A stretch of 64,000 bases of DNA, from contig NC_072802.1 of assembly GCF_028583425.1 (NCBI RefSeq), positions 18,051,926 through 18,115,925 of the forward strand, in the 5' to 3' direction. Within the stretch, counting starts at the first letter, position 1, and the number at the start of each line of letters is the position of its first letter. The translations under genes were made by a program, and so were the position numbers. The notes beneath the pieces were generated by a model, which saw nothing but the letters and a program-made list of their open reading frames with translations, did no database searches and had not been told where the DNA came from. Positions 35,540 to 47,900 of the stretch are shown here, one piece after another. The stretch is from Eublepharis macularius (Eukaryota; Chordata; Lepidosauria; Squamata; Eublepharidae).

Positions 35540-35700
35540 GATTTGAATCTGGTGGCACCTTAGAGACCAACAAGATTTTTGTGGTATAAGCTTTCAAGAG
35601 TAAAAAGCTTCCTTCTAAAACTCTTGTTGATCTCTAAGGTGCTACTGGACTCGAAACCTGCTGTGCGACTGCAGACCAACATGGCTACCTATCTGAAACT
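35540..35700. repeat. Fold-back family member
   Basis: Arms of about 40 bp, with CTTAGAGACCAACAAGA on the left and its near-complement TCTTGTTGATCTCTAAGG on the right, then GGTGCTACTGGACTC. The tail CAGACCAACATGGCTACC is characteristic of the family. Confidence 0.7.
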
Positions 35701-35726
35701 AGCTAATTGGTGGTAGCAGTATAGCT

Positions 35727-35942
35727 AGGGTTGCCAGCTCCAGGTTGGGAAATTCCTGGAGATTTGGGGGGAGAGCTTGGAGAGGGTGGAGTTTGGGGAA
35801 GAAACAGGGCTCATCAGGAAATATTGTCATAGAATTCACCCTCCAAAGCAGCCATTTTCTCTAGAGGAACTGATATCTGTGGCCTGGAGATTAGTTGAAA
35901 TTCCAGGAGATATCCAAACATCACCTGGAGGCTGATAACCCT
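35727..35942 (+). repeat. AGGGTTGCCA-type repeat, full copy
   Basis: Starts AGGGTTGCCAGCTCCAGG and ends near GGAGGCTGATAACCCT. Contains CCTCCAAAGCAGCCATTTTC and GGAACTGATATCTGTGGCC. Inverted short ends suggest a nonautonomous DNA element, class not certain. Confidence 0.7.
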
Positions 35943-36524
35943 AAGCACAGCTCTTGAAGTACTTGAACACTAGTAGACAGTCACCTATAAACTAAACAAT
36001 AAAGAAAACAGACCAAATAGCTGACACCTCTCCTCAGCCTTGCTTCATCATTTTGAACTAAATGACCTTTCTAGTTTTTTTTTCAAAGGATACTTCAAGT
36101 GGAGCACATTACAGTAAGCTAGCCTGGAAGTCACCAGTGAGTGGATAACTTACTCATATCTCAAGAAATGGCTGGAGCTGGCAAATGGGCCCGAATCGAT
36201 TAAAGGCAAAGAAAACCTTTAATTTCATTCTTCCTTATGGATTCTACATTGTTGTGCTTTCTTTAGATTTATCTCCCAACAACTGAGAGGGTCGTGCAGC
36301 AAACTTCCATGGCAGAGTGGGGATTTGAATCTGGGGTCTTCCAGACCCTATTCCAGCACCAACAATATTGGTTGTCATGGTGCTTCATGACAGTCAGTGG
36401 CTATGTTTGTGAGAACTCTCAAGCAGACAATGAAAGTGATAGCCTTCCCCTATAGTTTGCCAAGGGTTTCTGGGTCCCCCAGAGCCCACACTGGGGGACA
36501 TGGGGGGTCACGTATGGGGGAGAC

Positions 36525-36784
36525 CATGGCTTTTTTTCAGCTGGAACGCAGTGGAATGGAGTTCCGGAACCTCTTGAAAATAGTCGCATGGCTGGTGGCC
36601 CCGCCCCCTGATCTCCAGACAGAGGGGAGTTGAGATGGCCCTCCGCGGCGCTCAGCGGCGTGGAGGGCAATCTCAACTCTCCTCTGTCTGGAGATCAGGG
36701 GGCGGGGCCACCAGGCATGTGACCATTTTCTCCAAGGGCAACTCAATGAGTTCCACCACCTCTTTCCTCAGAAAAAAAGCCCTG
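36525..36784 (+). mobile_element. CAGGGC MITE copy 4
   Basis: 260-bp short form with exact 8-bp GGGGAGAC on both sides; left tip mutated to CATGGC. Confidence 0.88.
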
Positions 36785-37613
36785 GGGGAGACTTATTGTA
36801 TGCATGCATTTGCTTGCGCCGTCCGGAGCCTTCATGGTCGCATCAGGAATGACCTCATTCCCATGGCAATGAAGGCTCTGGCACTCCCACTCCCGTTCTG
36901 TGCACCTTCCCTCCCCCCCCCCTGCTGGCCAGGTAAGAGGCAGCAGGGGGTGGGGGCTGGGAGTGAGGGATCCCCTACCCTGACCGGGGTACATGGAAAC
37001 CCTAGTTACTATGGCTAGCAGTTCCTGATGGACCTCTAGGAAATTCTTCAAAAATCATCAAAACTCACGGCTGCCACTGCTTCCCGAGGTTACATCTCCC
37101 AAATTAATTACACAATGAAAATATATTTCCTTTTGTCAATAATTGGGTGACCATGCACATTTACTTGGGAGAAAGCCCCACTGAATACGATAAGAGTTAC
37201 TTCTGAGTAGACACGGCTAGATTTGGGATGCAAGACTCTCCAGGGGCATTCCACACGTTTTTACGTTTTGAGAACCTGAAGCTGGCTATGTTGTCAGTCA
37301 AGATTATTTCTCTTAGGCTCGATGGATATAGGCCAGGGTTTGGACTTGTTATTGTCACCCTGATGATCAGGGTAGTTTTTTCATGTTGCCAGGAGTAAGG
37401 CAATAGGTTCGGTGTAAAATCACAGTTGAGGGAGTGCCGGGAAATCCCCTGTTCAAATGTCAGACCAGTCATGAATTCATCACTGTTCTCTCCGACTGCA
37501 TTCACTTGTGCTACTTACACCATTTTTCACCCCCTCTTCTCAAGTATATTCAGCCCATATCTGAGCAAGGGATTTTTAGGTTGCTATTGTTTCTCTTGGT
37601 TAATGTATAAAAT

Positions 37614-37861
37614 CAGGGCTTTTTTTCAGGGGGGACGCGGGGGAATGGAGTTCCGGAACCTCTCGAAAATGGTCACATGGCTGGTGGCCCCACCCCCTGA
37701 TCTCCAGACAGAGGGGAGTTTAGATTGCCCTCCGCGCCACCATGCAATCTAAACTCCCCTCTGTCTGGAGATCAGGGGGCGCGGGCACCAGCCATGTGAC
37801 CATTTTCTCCAAGGGCAACCCACTGAGTTCCACCACCTCTTTTCCCAGAAAAAAAGCCCTG
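37614..37861 (+). mobile_element. CAGGGC MITE copy 5
   Basis: 248 bp, exact 8-bp duplication TATAAAAT on both sides; the central loop is shortened compared with other copies. Confidence 0.9.
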
Positions 37862-38120
37862 TATAAAATCATATATTTTCCATATTCAGGGAAGTATACA
37901 GTATACCTCCAAGTATACAGTAACCCTTTCCATGTCCTTGTGTAGAGGAGTTAGCCGTGTTTCTGTGTGTTTCTTGTGTGTGTTCCTTGTGTGTTTCTGT
38001 GTGGGGAGACATTGTGCTGTTGTCATGGTTGGCATGGAGGCCAGCTTCTTTTTCCTGTTGGACAACACAAGATGCCAGACACATGTTCTTCCTGTAAGGT
38101 TCCCTGGGTAGTGTAATCTT

Positions 38121-38380
38121 CAGGGCTTTTTTTCTGGGAAAAGAGGTGGCGGGACTCAGTGGGTTGCCCTCAGAGAAAATGGTCACATGGCTGGTGGCCC
38201 CGCCCCCTGATCTCCAGACAGAGGGGAGTTGAGATTGCCCTCCGCGCCACTCAGCAGCACGGAGGGCAATCTCAACTCCCCTCTGTCTGGAGATCAGGGG
38301 GTGGGGCCACCAGGCATGTGACCATTTTCAAGAGGTTCCGGAACTCCGTTCTACCATGTTCCTGCTGAAAAAAAGCCCTG
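38121..38380 (-). mobile_element. CAGGGC MITE copy 6
   Basis: 260 bp, opposite orientation to copies 1-5, exact 8-bp duplication GTAATCTT on both sides. Confidence 0.9.
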
Positions 38381-38586
38381 GTAATCTTACAAAGAACAGC
38401 AGCTCGATGCGATTCTCTGCTGGGGGGAAAGCGATGGGAAGGATTCTGTCTGTCTCTTACAAAAAGCCTTGCCATGGGTTTTCCTCCGGGAACTCATGCA
38501 GGGGGGCAGAATCCAGGGTGGCTTTTTGCAGGAGAGCAGTGCCGTAGCATGGGTTGTCGAGAACAAAACAGAGTAGCTCCCTCAGT

Positions 38587-39530
38587 AGCAACAGCCGAAA
38601 AACAAAGCGGAAAACCACACCTAAGGGACTAAAGCAACCATAAATACAACCAAAGTAGAAATACAAATATTTTTGTATTTTCTCTAAATATTAGTAATAC
38701 TTAAAGTGATTCAGTGTAATAAACTCTCATAATACAAAATACATAGAAAGATAATATTCAGTGCCAAAACCATAACATCAAAGGCAAACGGCCAAATAGC
38801 AAAATCTGTAAAAATATCTCTTCCTGAATACGGAATTCTTCAAAGTGCTGGTGCGGAGAAGCCAAGACCGATCAGGGGACCTGTCTGACCACGACAATAA
38901 GTGTGGTATCATTCAATGTAAATGTCCAAAATTTGCTGTAAATCTTATAGCACTTCTCTTATTTCTCTTGGTAGATGCACATTATAAGGATGGCAGGCTA
39001 AAGAGGACCGTAGACCCGACAAGGAACCGGTCATCGGAGACGCTTGTTTCTGAGGTGTAACTTCATCAGGGGACCTTGCCATCAACAATCACTGCTAACG
39101 CATAGTAAATTTCAAGCGGCAGCAAGACGCACCCTCACATTGGCCATATTATGAGAGTTTATTACACTGAATCACTTGAAGTATTACTAATATTTAGAGA
39201 AAATACAAAAATATTTATATTTCTACTTTGGTTGTATTTATGGTTGCCTTAGTCCCTTAGAGCCAAAACACACGAGAAGAAATACCTAGATTCAGCACGT
39301 GTTCTCTAACCTCAAGGTTTGCCGGGATCTGTAGGCGTCCTGGAAGCGTAAAGTTTAGCATTTACAGAGCAGCAGGAAGGGAAATACAGGCGCCTGTATT
39401 TCCCTTCCCCTTCCTGCTGCTCTGTAAATGCTAAACTTGTTCTCTTACCTCAAGGTTTGTTGGGAAGTGTAGGTGTCTTGGCAGCTTAAAGTTTAGGTGT
39501 GGTTTTCCGCTGTGTTTTTTGGCTGTAGTA
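38587..39530. repeat. Large inverted repeat with a nested insertion
   Basis: Arms 38621-38734 and 39147-39260 (114 bp each) are near-perfect complements around a loop of about 410 bp. The outer part of the left arm (38587-38620) matches 39497-39527, so the right arm is interrupted by about 232 bp (39261-39492). TTAG stands on both sides of the interruption. Probably an unclassified DNA element carrying a second one. Confidence 0.75.
39261..39492. mobile_element. Nested insertion with its own palindrome
   Basis: Contains two direct copies of a stretch beginning GTTCTCTAACCTCAAGG (39300-39358 and 39439-39496), separated by a palindrome (39354-39437) centred on CAGGCGCCTG. TTAG borders both sides. 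Class unknown. Confidence 0.55.
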
Positions 39531-39965
39531 TGGGTTGCCAGCACCCAGGGCAACTCCTGTCAGGTGGCACCCTTCACGACACATGCGTGAAGTGTGTGTG
39601 CGTGTTCCCAGTGACGTCATCGTGCAGGGTGTAGCTGCCCCCCCTGGGAGCGCCTCCTACTCATTACCTGGCAGCCCTCTGGTGCAGCTGCCTGCACTGC
39701 CGCCAGAGGGCCAAGAGCGTGCGACAAGCCAGCAAGAGAGAGACAGAGGGAGAATCCCCACCACCACTCTTCTCTCCGGCAGAGAAACTCTCTCTTGCAA
39801 AAAAAAAACCACCCTGGATTTCCTGCCTCCTGTTATGTTCCCCCCACTTCCTTGTAGGACCCAACACACGCCCAGGCGACTCGTGTAGTTTCCCTCATAG
39901 TGACCCAGAACTACTTTACAGGGTTGTTGTTTGAATTATGAATTTGATTTATATGATTTATATGA

Positions 39966-40193
39966 GGGCTTGGTGGCCAATTCTGGGTTGAGAATTTCCT
40001 TGAAATTTGAGGGTGGAATCTTGGGGAAGGTGAGGTTTGGGGAGAGGAAGGACCTCAGCCCGTTATAATGTCATAGAGAAGAGACCATCTTCCAAAGCCT
40101 TCATTTCCTCCAGGGGAACTGATCTCTGTAGTCTGGAGATTTGTTTTCATTCCAGGAGAACTCTAGGCCTCACCTGGAAATTGACAACCCTGT
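39966..40193 (+). repeat. AGGGTTGCCA-type repeat
   Basis: GGTGGCCAATTCTGGGTTG to ATTGACAACCCT; shares TCCAGGGGAACTGATCTCTG with the other copies. Confidence 0.65.
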
Positions 40194-42849
40194 ATGAGGG
40201 GCTTTGAAAACTCTAAAATAGTAAATATGCAAAGTAGATTTCTTTTCATTATTGAAAAATGACCCCAAAAGTGAGTTGGAGTGGAGAGGTAACCGTTAAT
40301 CTTTGAAGGAAAATTGCTTAGTAACTCTATTTTCTTTGCAATCAGAGATGACACAGAAGAAATTGTGTAACCGCAGAACAAGAAGAAGGTTGGGACACTT
40401 CCAAATTAAGCAACATAGTTTTTTTAAAAATCCCCTAATTGTGTGTTCTTGTCAAAAGCTGAACCAAAACATTTCTCCAACACTGAGGCACAAGGCAAAA
40501 CTCCACCAAGGACATTCAAGCTTGCTCAAAACCTGCACAGCAAATGACAAGAAGAATTAACAGCGTGTCTGTGGCCCCTTCACATCTTACAAAATTCCTG
40601 CCGGAAGACAGTTCAGTGTGCAAAGTAACATGAAATCCATGTGCTAATGGTCTGATCTTAAAAACTGACATGGGATTTTCACTGTAGGTACACATGATAG
40701 AATGCCATGCATTTTCTGAACCGTCTGTACTGTGTGTGCCCCTGTGCAAAAACTGCACATTCAAGTTCATCTGAAATCGGGGGCTATGTCAGAGTTTCTC
40801 ACTATCATCCACATGAAAATGTTTTTATTTAAGAATTGTGCAACATTTGAAGGGGCCTAGATTTGCCTCGGGTAACCAGTTCCATAGTAAAATATATTAT
40901 TTCCAGGTAGAATTCCCAGCATGCATCTTCAGATGACAAATCTCAAGCAGCAAGATTGGAGCAGGTTGCTCTGCTTAAAATTTAGCAGAACTCCTGCCAA
41001 TCAAAGCGGACCATACTGGATGGGATATTCCAGTAGTCTTAACTCCTATTGGTTTGTATCCTGTTTTTAAAATCCAAAGCAGATCACAATATTCGTACAA
41101 TGCATCACACTCCATTGAAAAGAAAGAAAAAATACCTTTCTATTTTAAAAATTAAAGCCACTAGAATAATTGGATTTGAATGAAGGGATGGCAGATGGCG
41201 ATAGAACAAAATTGTCTGAAGAACAGAATTTTAAAATACTGATTCTGCCCCCCCCCCAACCAAGAGAAACAGAATAAGCAACAAATCTCACCCATATGGA
41301 GAATATTTAAGGAACAATCCTAAATGGGTCTACTGAGAAGTAAGCCCCTATTGATTCAATGGGCTTACTCCTACGAAAGTTTCTTAGGATTACATTGTTG
41401 GTTCCTTTGAACATGGATTAGGAGGAGAAGTAATGACCCTGTGTAGGCATCTTCAGGTTAAGAATACTGAATTTCTTAACCCCTATTTTGACTTGAAAAT
41501 CTCTGCTTAGTTTTTCCTTCTGCCTCAAGTGAATAGAATGAATGAGTCTCTATTTTCATGCCATGTTCTGTTTCCGTGCACAGAATTTTCTGCTTTCACT
41601 TTTGTCACAATAATGTTGCCTGCTGCAGATCTGTTCCTCTAGGGAAAGCGCCTCTGGGAGCTGAATGGATTCACAGGACCCAGTGTGCACTGAGAATATA
41701 ACAGAGAACCTGTGCAGAGTATTGATTTCTGTGAACTTAGTCCACAGCATGTTTGCATGACTGCACTGTCAATGACATATGCCATGGCATAAACATGGAA
41801 TAAAAGGAATAAACGGATTAGGAATGCCCACACTGACTACACAGGAAACTAAAAAGGAACCTGCCTCTCCGCCCCCAGCATAACCTTGCTTATCTCTCCA
41901 TCACCTATATGTGTCCCTTTCCAGTCTCAACATGATGTCTTACCTAGTTGCTGTGATGGAGGGGAAACTTCCAAGATGCATGAGCTTCTTATAAATGCAA
42001 GAATGTCACTGATACTGCACATGAAATGAACTTCAGGGATATATATGCTGGAGACAATGGCATGTATCCTACCATAAATGATCTTTTTTTTGGACAAAGG
42101 TGCCTTTGGCTAAGACTACCAACTTTGCTTAAGGGAGTGATAGGATAAGGTCCATTGATTAGAGGATCCTCTATTCCCCACCTCCCACCCCCATCAAAGG
42201 AAGGAAAGGTTCAAGCAGAGCAAAGGAAAACATCACCTCTTGTTTACCTGGGTGTTCACAGGTGTCACTTGAGACCTTGTTTTTTTCCTCTCGCTCAGGT
42301 TTCCATCCACAGCTGCCCTCAGAGGTTCCATATCCTTGCCAGTCTTGGCCTGCAATGGGTTAGAACCCGGCCTACTCCATATCCCAGTATGCTAGCCCCA
42401 TGTGCCACTGGCTCAGTCATGAGCTGTTCTGCAGCAAAGGCTGGCGGCCCATGAGCCGAGTGAAGGTGTGTACCTGCCAGACCTCCCAACCGCACGGTCT
42501 GTATCCTTACGCTTCCCTCGATTTCCCAACCGTCACTTGCTCGGTAGGTAGCTCCTGTCGTGCAGTGTCTCACCTTTCGCCCAGAGCGAAAAGACAACTT
42601 CTGGGCCAATTTGTTTAGCTGCGGCACAAAATTGCATGGAATGTGGCCCAACAGAGGGACAAGGTCTGCCACAGGCGACTCAGCAGATATTTCTTCGCTC
42701 CTTCTGGCCCAGTTCTATCCGTGCTAGGAAAAGTACCCATTTTCTGATGAGAGGTGCTTGTTTATTTACAATATTTATATCCCACCATTCTTTCCGATCT
42801 GGGCCACTGGCTGATCTGGTAAAATAAATGACAGTAGCAACATGGGCCC
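40194..42849. other. Unassigned intergenic DNA
   Basis: Apart from the diverged palindrome at 41310-41397 and a tRNA-like stretch on minus near 42330-42420 (GGGTTCTAACCC), I see nothing recognisable. Short reading frames show no conserved motifs. Confidence 0.55.
41310..41397. repeat. Diverged copy of the GAAATCCTAA palindrome family
   Basis: AACAATCCTAAATGGG, then AAGTAAGCCCCTATTG, CAATGGGCTTACTCC and TTAGGATTACATTG: the same plan as the 52.25-kb palindrome with substitutions. Confidence 0.6.
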
Positions 42850-43035
42850 ATGTAGTGTAGTGTTTAGGGTATTACACTAGGACCCGGGAAAATTGAGTTG
42901 AAATCTTCACTCTGCCATGAAACTTACAGGATGGGTCGATCACGCTCTCTTGACCTAACGGGGTTGTCGTGGGAATAAAATGGATGCAGGAATTTGTGCT
43001 ATGTTGAGCTCCTTGTGGGATAAAAATGCATAGAC
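42850..43035 (+). repeat. tRNA-derived SINE
   Basis: GTAGTGTAGTGTTTAGGG, TTGAGTTGAAATCTTCAC (degraded B box), GGGGTTGTCGTGGGAATAAAA. Old copy. Confidence 0.6.
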
Positions 43036-43366
43036 AGAAAAATATTTGCCCTGCAAGGTAAAGCATCAGATGATGTGACAACTGCTAAGGAACTCTGACC
43101 ACAATCCCCAATATGGGTGTGGTCAGGGCCGGTGCCAGGCTTTTATGCATCCGAGGGAAGGCTAACTACTTGCACCCCTCCCACCCGCTAACCAATTTTC
43201 AAAAACAGATGAATTGTAGGAAAAATGTAAAGCACAAAACTTGAAATTGCTGGGGGGCGGGGTGTCGCGAGCATGTATGCCAGATGCGTGAGGATTAGGC
43301 TCCTGGCTCCGTTTCCCCCCTGATCGTTTAAAAAGCTTTCTAGCCTGATCTTTTCATGCCATAAAG

Positions 43367-44347
43367 ATGGGTAAGACAGGAGGCAGCAAAAATAAAGCCT
43401 TGGAGCGGACTCCACAGTCAGCTAAAACTTACTTCTTGGCAGGAGAGCCCAGAAAGGGAGCCACAGCAGAACCACGTCTCACAACTAAAATGGCCTCCGC
43501 TACTACAGTGGAGACAACCGATGAAGCCACCCAGGTACAGGAACCGAATATTAATCATAAAATAAACCAAGTAGAGGATAAAATTGCTAACAGAATGGAG
43601 AGACTTTTGAAACCCATGAATGATCAGTTAAAAGTAATCACTGAAACCCTCCAACGAGTAACTCATACTGCAGATTCTGCTTTAGAGCTCAGTTTGTCTC
43701 TACAGAAAGAAACACACTCTCTGCGGGCTAATGAGAGCTGGATGAGAAATAAAATCATGGACTTGGAAAATAAATGGAAATATAATAATTTAAAATTTCG
43801 CGGATTTGCTGAATCTGAGGAAGGCTCCACTGATTTAACAGCTTTCCTGGCTGGGTGGTTAGCACAGGAGTTGCAATTGGAGGACGGAGTGACGCCAAAT
43901 ATAGTGTTGGCATATAGAATGGGCTCCCTCTGCAACTTAAGAAAGAACATTTCCAGAGATATTATTGTCAAATTTATGGACACATGCACTAGAGAGAAAA
44001 TTCTCCAAGAGGCAAGGAAAAGGGGCTTTTTCCTCTTCCAAGGAAAGAGAATCCATGTTTTTCAGGATCTGTCTAGTGAAACCCTTCTGCAGAGAAGAGA
44101 GCTCAAACCCATAATCACTCAACTAAATAATGCAAACATCAGATATAAATGGGTGGCCTCTTCCAAACTTCATCAGGGAAAAGCCCTCCACACGACGGAT
44201 CTTTTATCTGGCACAACCCTACTCAAGGAGCTGAACTTACCTCCACTGGACGCGGTCATTAAACCTACAAATGACATCATACAGAACCCCTCAATTTGGT
44301 CAAGATGGACCACAATCCCTGTGAAACCAGCTACCAGCTACAGATAG
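43367..44347 (+). CDS. L1 ORF1 protein (326 aa, intact)
   Basis: RNA-binding ORF1 of the L1. Seen: basic N-terminus (MGKTGGSKNK), a predicted coiled coil (about 50-145) with heptad-like Leu/Ile spacing and many Asn/Glu/Lys, an RRM-like segment beginning NNLKFRGFAESEEG (about 140-155), and the C-terminal domain with RDIIVKFMDTCTREKILQEARKRG (about 205-228). Known: ORF1p forms trimers, coats L1 RNA and acts as a chaperone. The frame is open from ATG to TAG, although ORF2 is broken. Confidence 0.87.
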   Translation: MGKTGGSKNKALERTPQSAKTYFLAGEPRKGATAEPRLTTKMASATTVETTDEATQVQEPNINHKINQVEDKIANRMERLLKPMNDQLKVITETLQRVTHTADSALELSLSLQKETHSLRANESWMRNKIMDLENKWKYNNLKFRGFAESEEGSTDLTAFLAGWLAQELQLEDGVTPNIVLAYRMGSLCNLRKNISRDIIVKFMDTCTREKILQEARKRGFFLFQGKRIHVFQDLSSETLLQRRELKPIITQLNNANIRYKWVASSKLHQGKALHTTDLLSGTTLLKELNLPPLDAVIKPTNDIIQNPSIWSRWTTIPVKPATSYR

Positions 44348-44943
44348 CGATATTTCCTTATTTCCTTTGAAAGAGATGAACTACGGCCCCATTGAACTCA
44401 CTGCTGTACGACGGATATCACCTATCAACGTCTTCAGCCAGCATTGATCTTCCCTATAAAGTGTCTAGGACAGCTTTTGGCTGTGCTTAGGCTGCTTTCT
44501 TCCTTTCTTCTGTTCTCACTCTTAATTTTCCTTTCCTACTATCACTATGTGTCTTATCTCCTTTACCTTTATCTGTGGCTCTATCTTTTACTATTAGTCC
44601 TACGGTTGGGGGTGGGGAGGGAGGAGTCACCTGGTTTTCATTACTGTTCCCAGTTTTTCTTAGGGACCTCCAGACATAGAGAGGGAGAGTCTCTTCTCCT
44701 CTCTATCCATTGCACAGAGTGTTTAATTCTGTGCCTCTGGAGTGATTGCTCCTTGTCTCATGTAAGCAGAGGTTGATGGCAGTCAAGTTTGTGATGTTGT
44801 TAGTTGGGGGGAGTTGGGCAATAGATGGTATTGTTGAGGTTAATCCTTGGAACAAACGTTTATTTTTACGTTACAAATGCTTTATTTCTTAGGGTTGACT
44901 CTACAATGTGTAACACTGAAATTCTTTTAAATGCTAGTACATT

Positions 44944-47900
44944 ATGATGGACAGAATTAAAATTATTACCTTTAACTGCAGAGGTTTAAACAACCCTATA
45001 AAACTCAAATGTGTCTCCACAGCACTAGCGAAACAGAATGCAGATATATTATTCCTGCAGCAGACCCATTATAAAAAGGAAATGCCTCAGATACTGAGAG
45101 CTAACATGGTTTAATAAGCACTTTCAAGCCCCCGCCTCATCAAATGCAAGGGGGGGGTTGCAATTTTGTTCTCGAAAAATGTTAAATTTCAGTGGCTAGA
45201 CCCTAGAGGAAGATTTATATTTATTAAGGGAACTTTGGAAGAAACAAAGATAACCTTAGCTTCTATATATGCACCAACTGATAAACAACTTGATTTTCTC
45301 CACGAAACCATGGCCGATTCCAGACGGCCCTCTGCCTCCCGAAACGTTGTGCGTCGTCGCGCGGAAAACGCGAAATATCGCGTTTTCTCGCGCGAGTTTT
45401 GCGCGAGGTCGTGCAAAACTCGCGCGAGAAAACGCGATATTTCGCGTTTTCCGCGCGACGACGCGCAACGTTTCGGGAGGCAGAGGGCCGTCTGGAATCG
45501 GCCCTCATCCAGCTTATGCATGTTTGCTGAAGGGGAAGTTTTGTTGTGGGAGGGGATTTTAATTGTATAGCAGATTTTAATTTAGACCGGTCCCAGAATG
45601 ATAGGACTCATCATAGGAAAAAACCACATCAATCGAATTTGCAACTTCTATTTGATAAATTTGCTCTCAAAGATGTATGGCGTAATCAACACGAGCAAGA
45701 AAAAGATTTCACTTATTTTTCTGCTCACCACCAAGTTCACACAAGAATTGATTTTATTCTGGCCTCTTATAAAATTTATCAAAATCTTACCTCCTCCAGC
45801 ACAGGCAGCAAAATTTGGTCAGATCATAAATGGGTGGAAAGCCAACTAGATTTGGCAGAAAAAACGAGACATGAATCACATTGGCTGTTAAATAAATCCC
45901 TTTTATTAAATCCAACTATTCACAAAGAAATAGAGAGAATGCTTGAGAATTATTTTAAGGAAAATGTTGCAGGTGAAGTCTCTCAGGCAACAATTTGGGA
46001 CGCCATGAAGGCAGCGGCTAGAGGGAAGATCATTTCATTAGCTTCATCCTACAAGAAAGAAAGAGAAAAGATTAGATATCATAAACAAAATCCAAGTATT
46101 AGAATACAAACAAAAAAAATACGATAGTAAAAAGGCTTACAAACAATTATTGCTAGAACGGAAAAAGCTTGAAACGCTGGAGTCTTCCAATATAAAAAAT
46201 AATTTACTTTTTTTGAAACAAATACTGGCACAGCAATTCTAAGACATTGTGTTTACTTGCTTGGAAGGTAAAAAAAAAAGCCTCCTCTCAACAAATTCAC
46301 CTAATCAATAAGGCGTATACTTCTAACAACAGAGAAATTTTGGAAGTATTCTATGATTTTTACTCTAATCTTTATAAAACCACAAATCCCCTTCCATCAG
46401 AAATTGACAATTTTCTAGCCTCCTGTACTTTTAAAGCAACGTACACTACTAGCACATAGGGAATTTTTAGTCCTCCCCATTTCCACTCAGGAAATCACAG
46501 GGATCATCAAAAATCTTAAACTTAATAAAACCCCAGGCAGGGATGGTTTCCCTGCAGAATTTTATAAAAGTTTCAAGCACATTCTAGTGGAACCATTGAG
46601 ACTGATCTGCAACACAGTTCTTTCGCAAGATATCTTTCCCCAGTCTTGGTACGAAGCTTTGATTATTGTGATTCCCAAAAAAAGGGAATCAGCATCTTAT
46701 TGTCCAATTTCCCTGTTAAATCAGGATGCAAAAATCTTTACAGCAATACTAGCCAATAGATTGAACAAAATCATAAACCAATATATCCACCCTGACCAAA
46801 CCGGCTTCATTCCGAATAGAAACATCACAGATAATGTACGTAAGTCTCTTAATATTATCAATTACTGTAATACCAACCAAATTGAGGCACTGTTGCTGGC
46901 ATTGGACGCGGAAAAGGCTTTTGACAGCCTAGAAACTAATTTTCTTTTGAAACTCCAGTCAAAAATGGGTTTTGGCCAATCCTTTACACGTTCAATCAAT
47001 TTGCTTTAAGCCAACCCTACGGCTCAATTAAAAATAAATGGAATGATATCAAAGAGCATCAAGCTAACTAGAGGGACTCGGCAAGGATGTCCCCTCTCCC
47101 CGTTATTGTTTGCCCTCTCTATAGAACCTTTGGCAGAAACCATAAGACAAATGTTTGAGATCACAGGTGTTAGAATCAAAAACCATGAATATAAAGTCTC
47201 CCTCTTTGCGGATGACATGGTTCTCTATATCGCTAACCCACTCACCTCATTAACTCCCCTGGAAAATATCTTGCATAAATTTGGGCAACTATCAGGCATC
47301 AAAATTAATAAATCCAAGTCTGAAATTTACCCTGTTAATCTAACCCCAGCCATACAATCACACATAGCTTCTACATTTGAATACCATTGGATTCGTAATA
47401 ATTGGGACTATTTAGGTATCATGATTCCCTTAAATTTAGCTAATCTAAAAGATTCTAATTTTAAACCCCTGGAGGTAAAGGTTAAAAATAAGATTAAGGA
47501 TTGGAACAAGTTAAATTTGTCCTGGGCTGAAAAGATACTGCTGGTCAAAGCCATGATTTTACCTCTTTTCTTATTTAACTTTTGTATGCTGCCTATTCAT
47601 CTCACGGATCAAGATATCCAGTCATGGCAAAGTCTTATAAATACATTTATCTGGGCTAACAAACCCCCTAGAATCAACTTCTCAACCATGAAACACACCT
47701 CTAATAGAGGTGGACTGGCCATACCAGATCTAAAACATTACTACATGGCTGCTCAGTTAGCAAACATACTGCTTTTGTTAAATCCCACAGAAAATTTAGA
47801 GTGGAGTTATGCTGAAACAACACACATTTCCCCACATGACATAAAAGATATGATCTGGACAGATCATAAAAGCAGACCAGTTCAAACATTTACCAATCCT

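Noticed and set aside
42330..42420. Possible tRNA gene on minus (GGGTTCTAACCC)
   Set aside because: No cloverleaf with paired acceptor stem could be drawn; at best an old SINE head.
42319..42672. 117-codon minus-strand frame as a hypothetical gene
   Set aside because: No conserved motif, splice context or homologous family recognised; likely chance.
45189..45570. Overlapping frames on both strands at the L1 palindrome
   Set aside because: Generated by the symmetric palindrome; both strands encode nearly the same residues.
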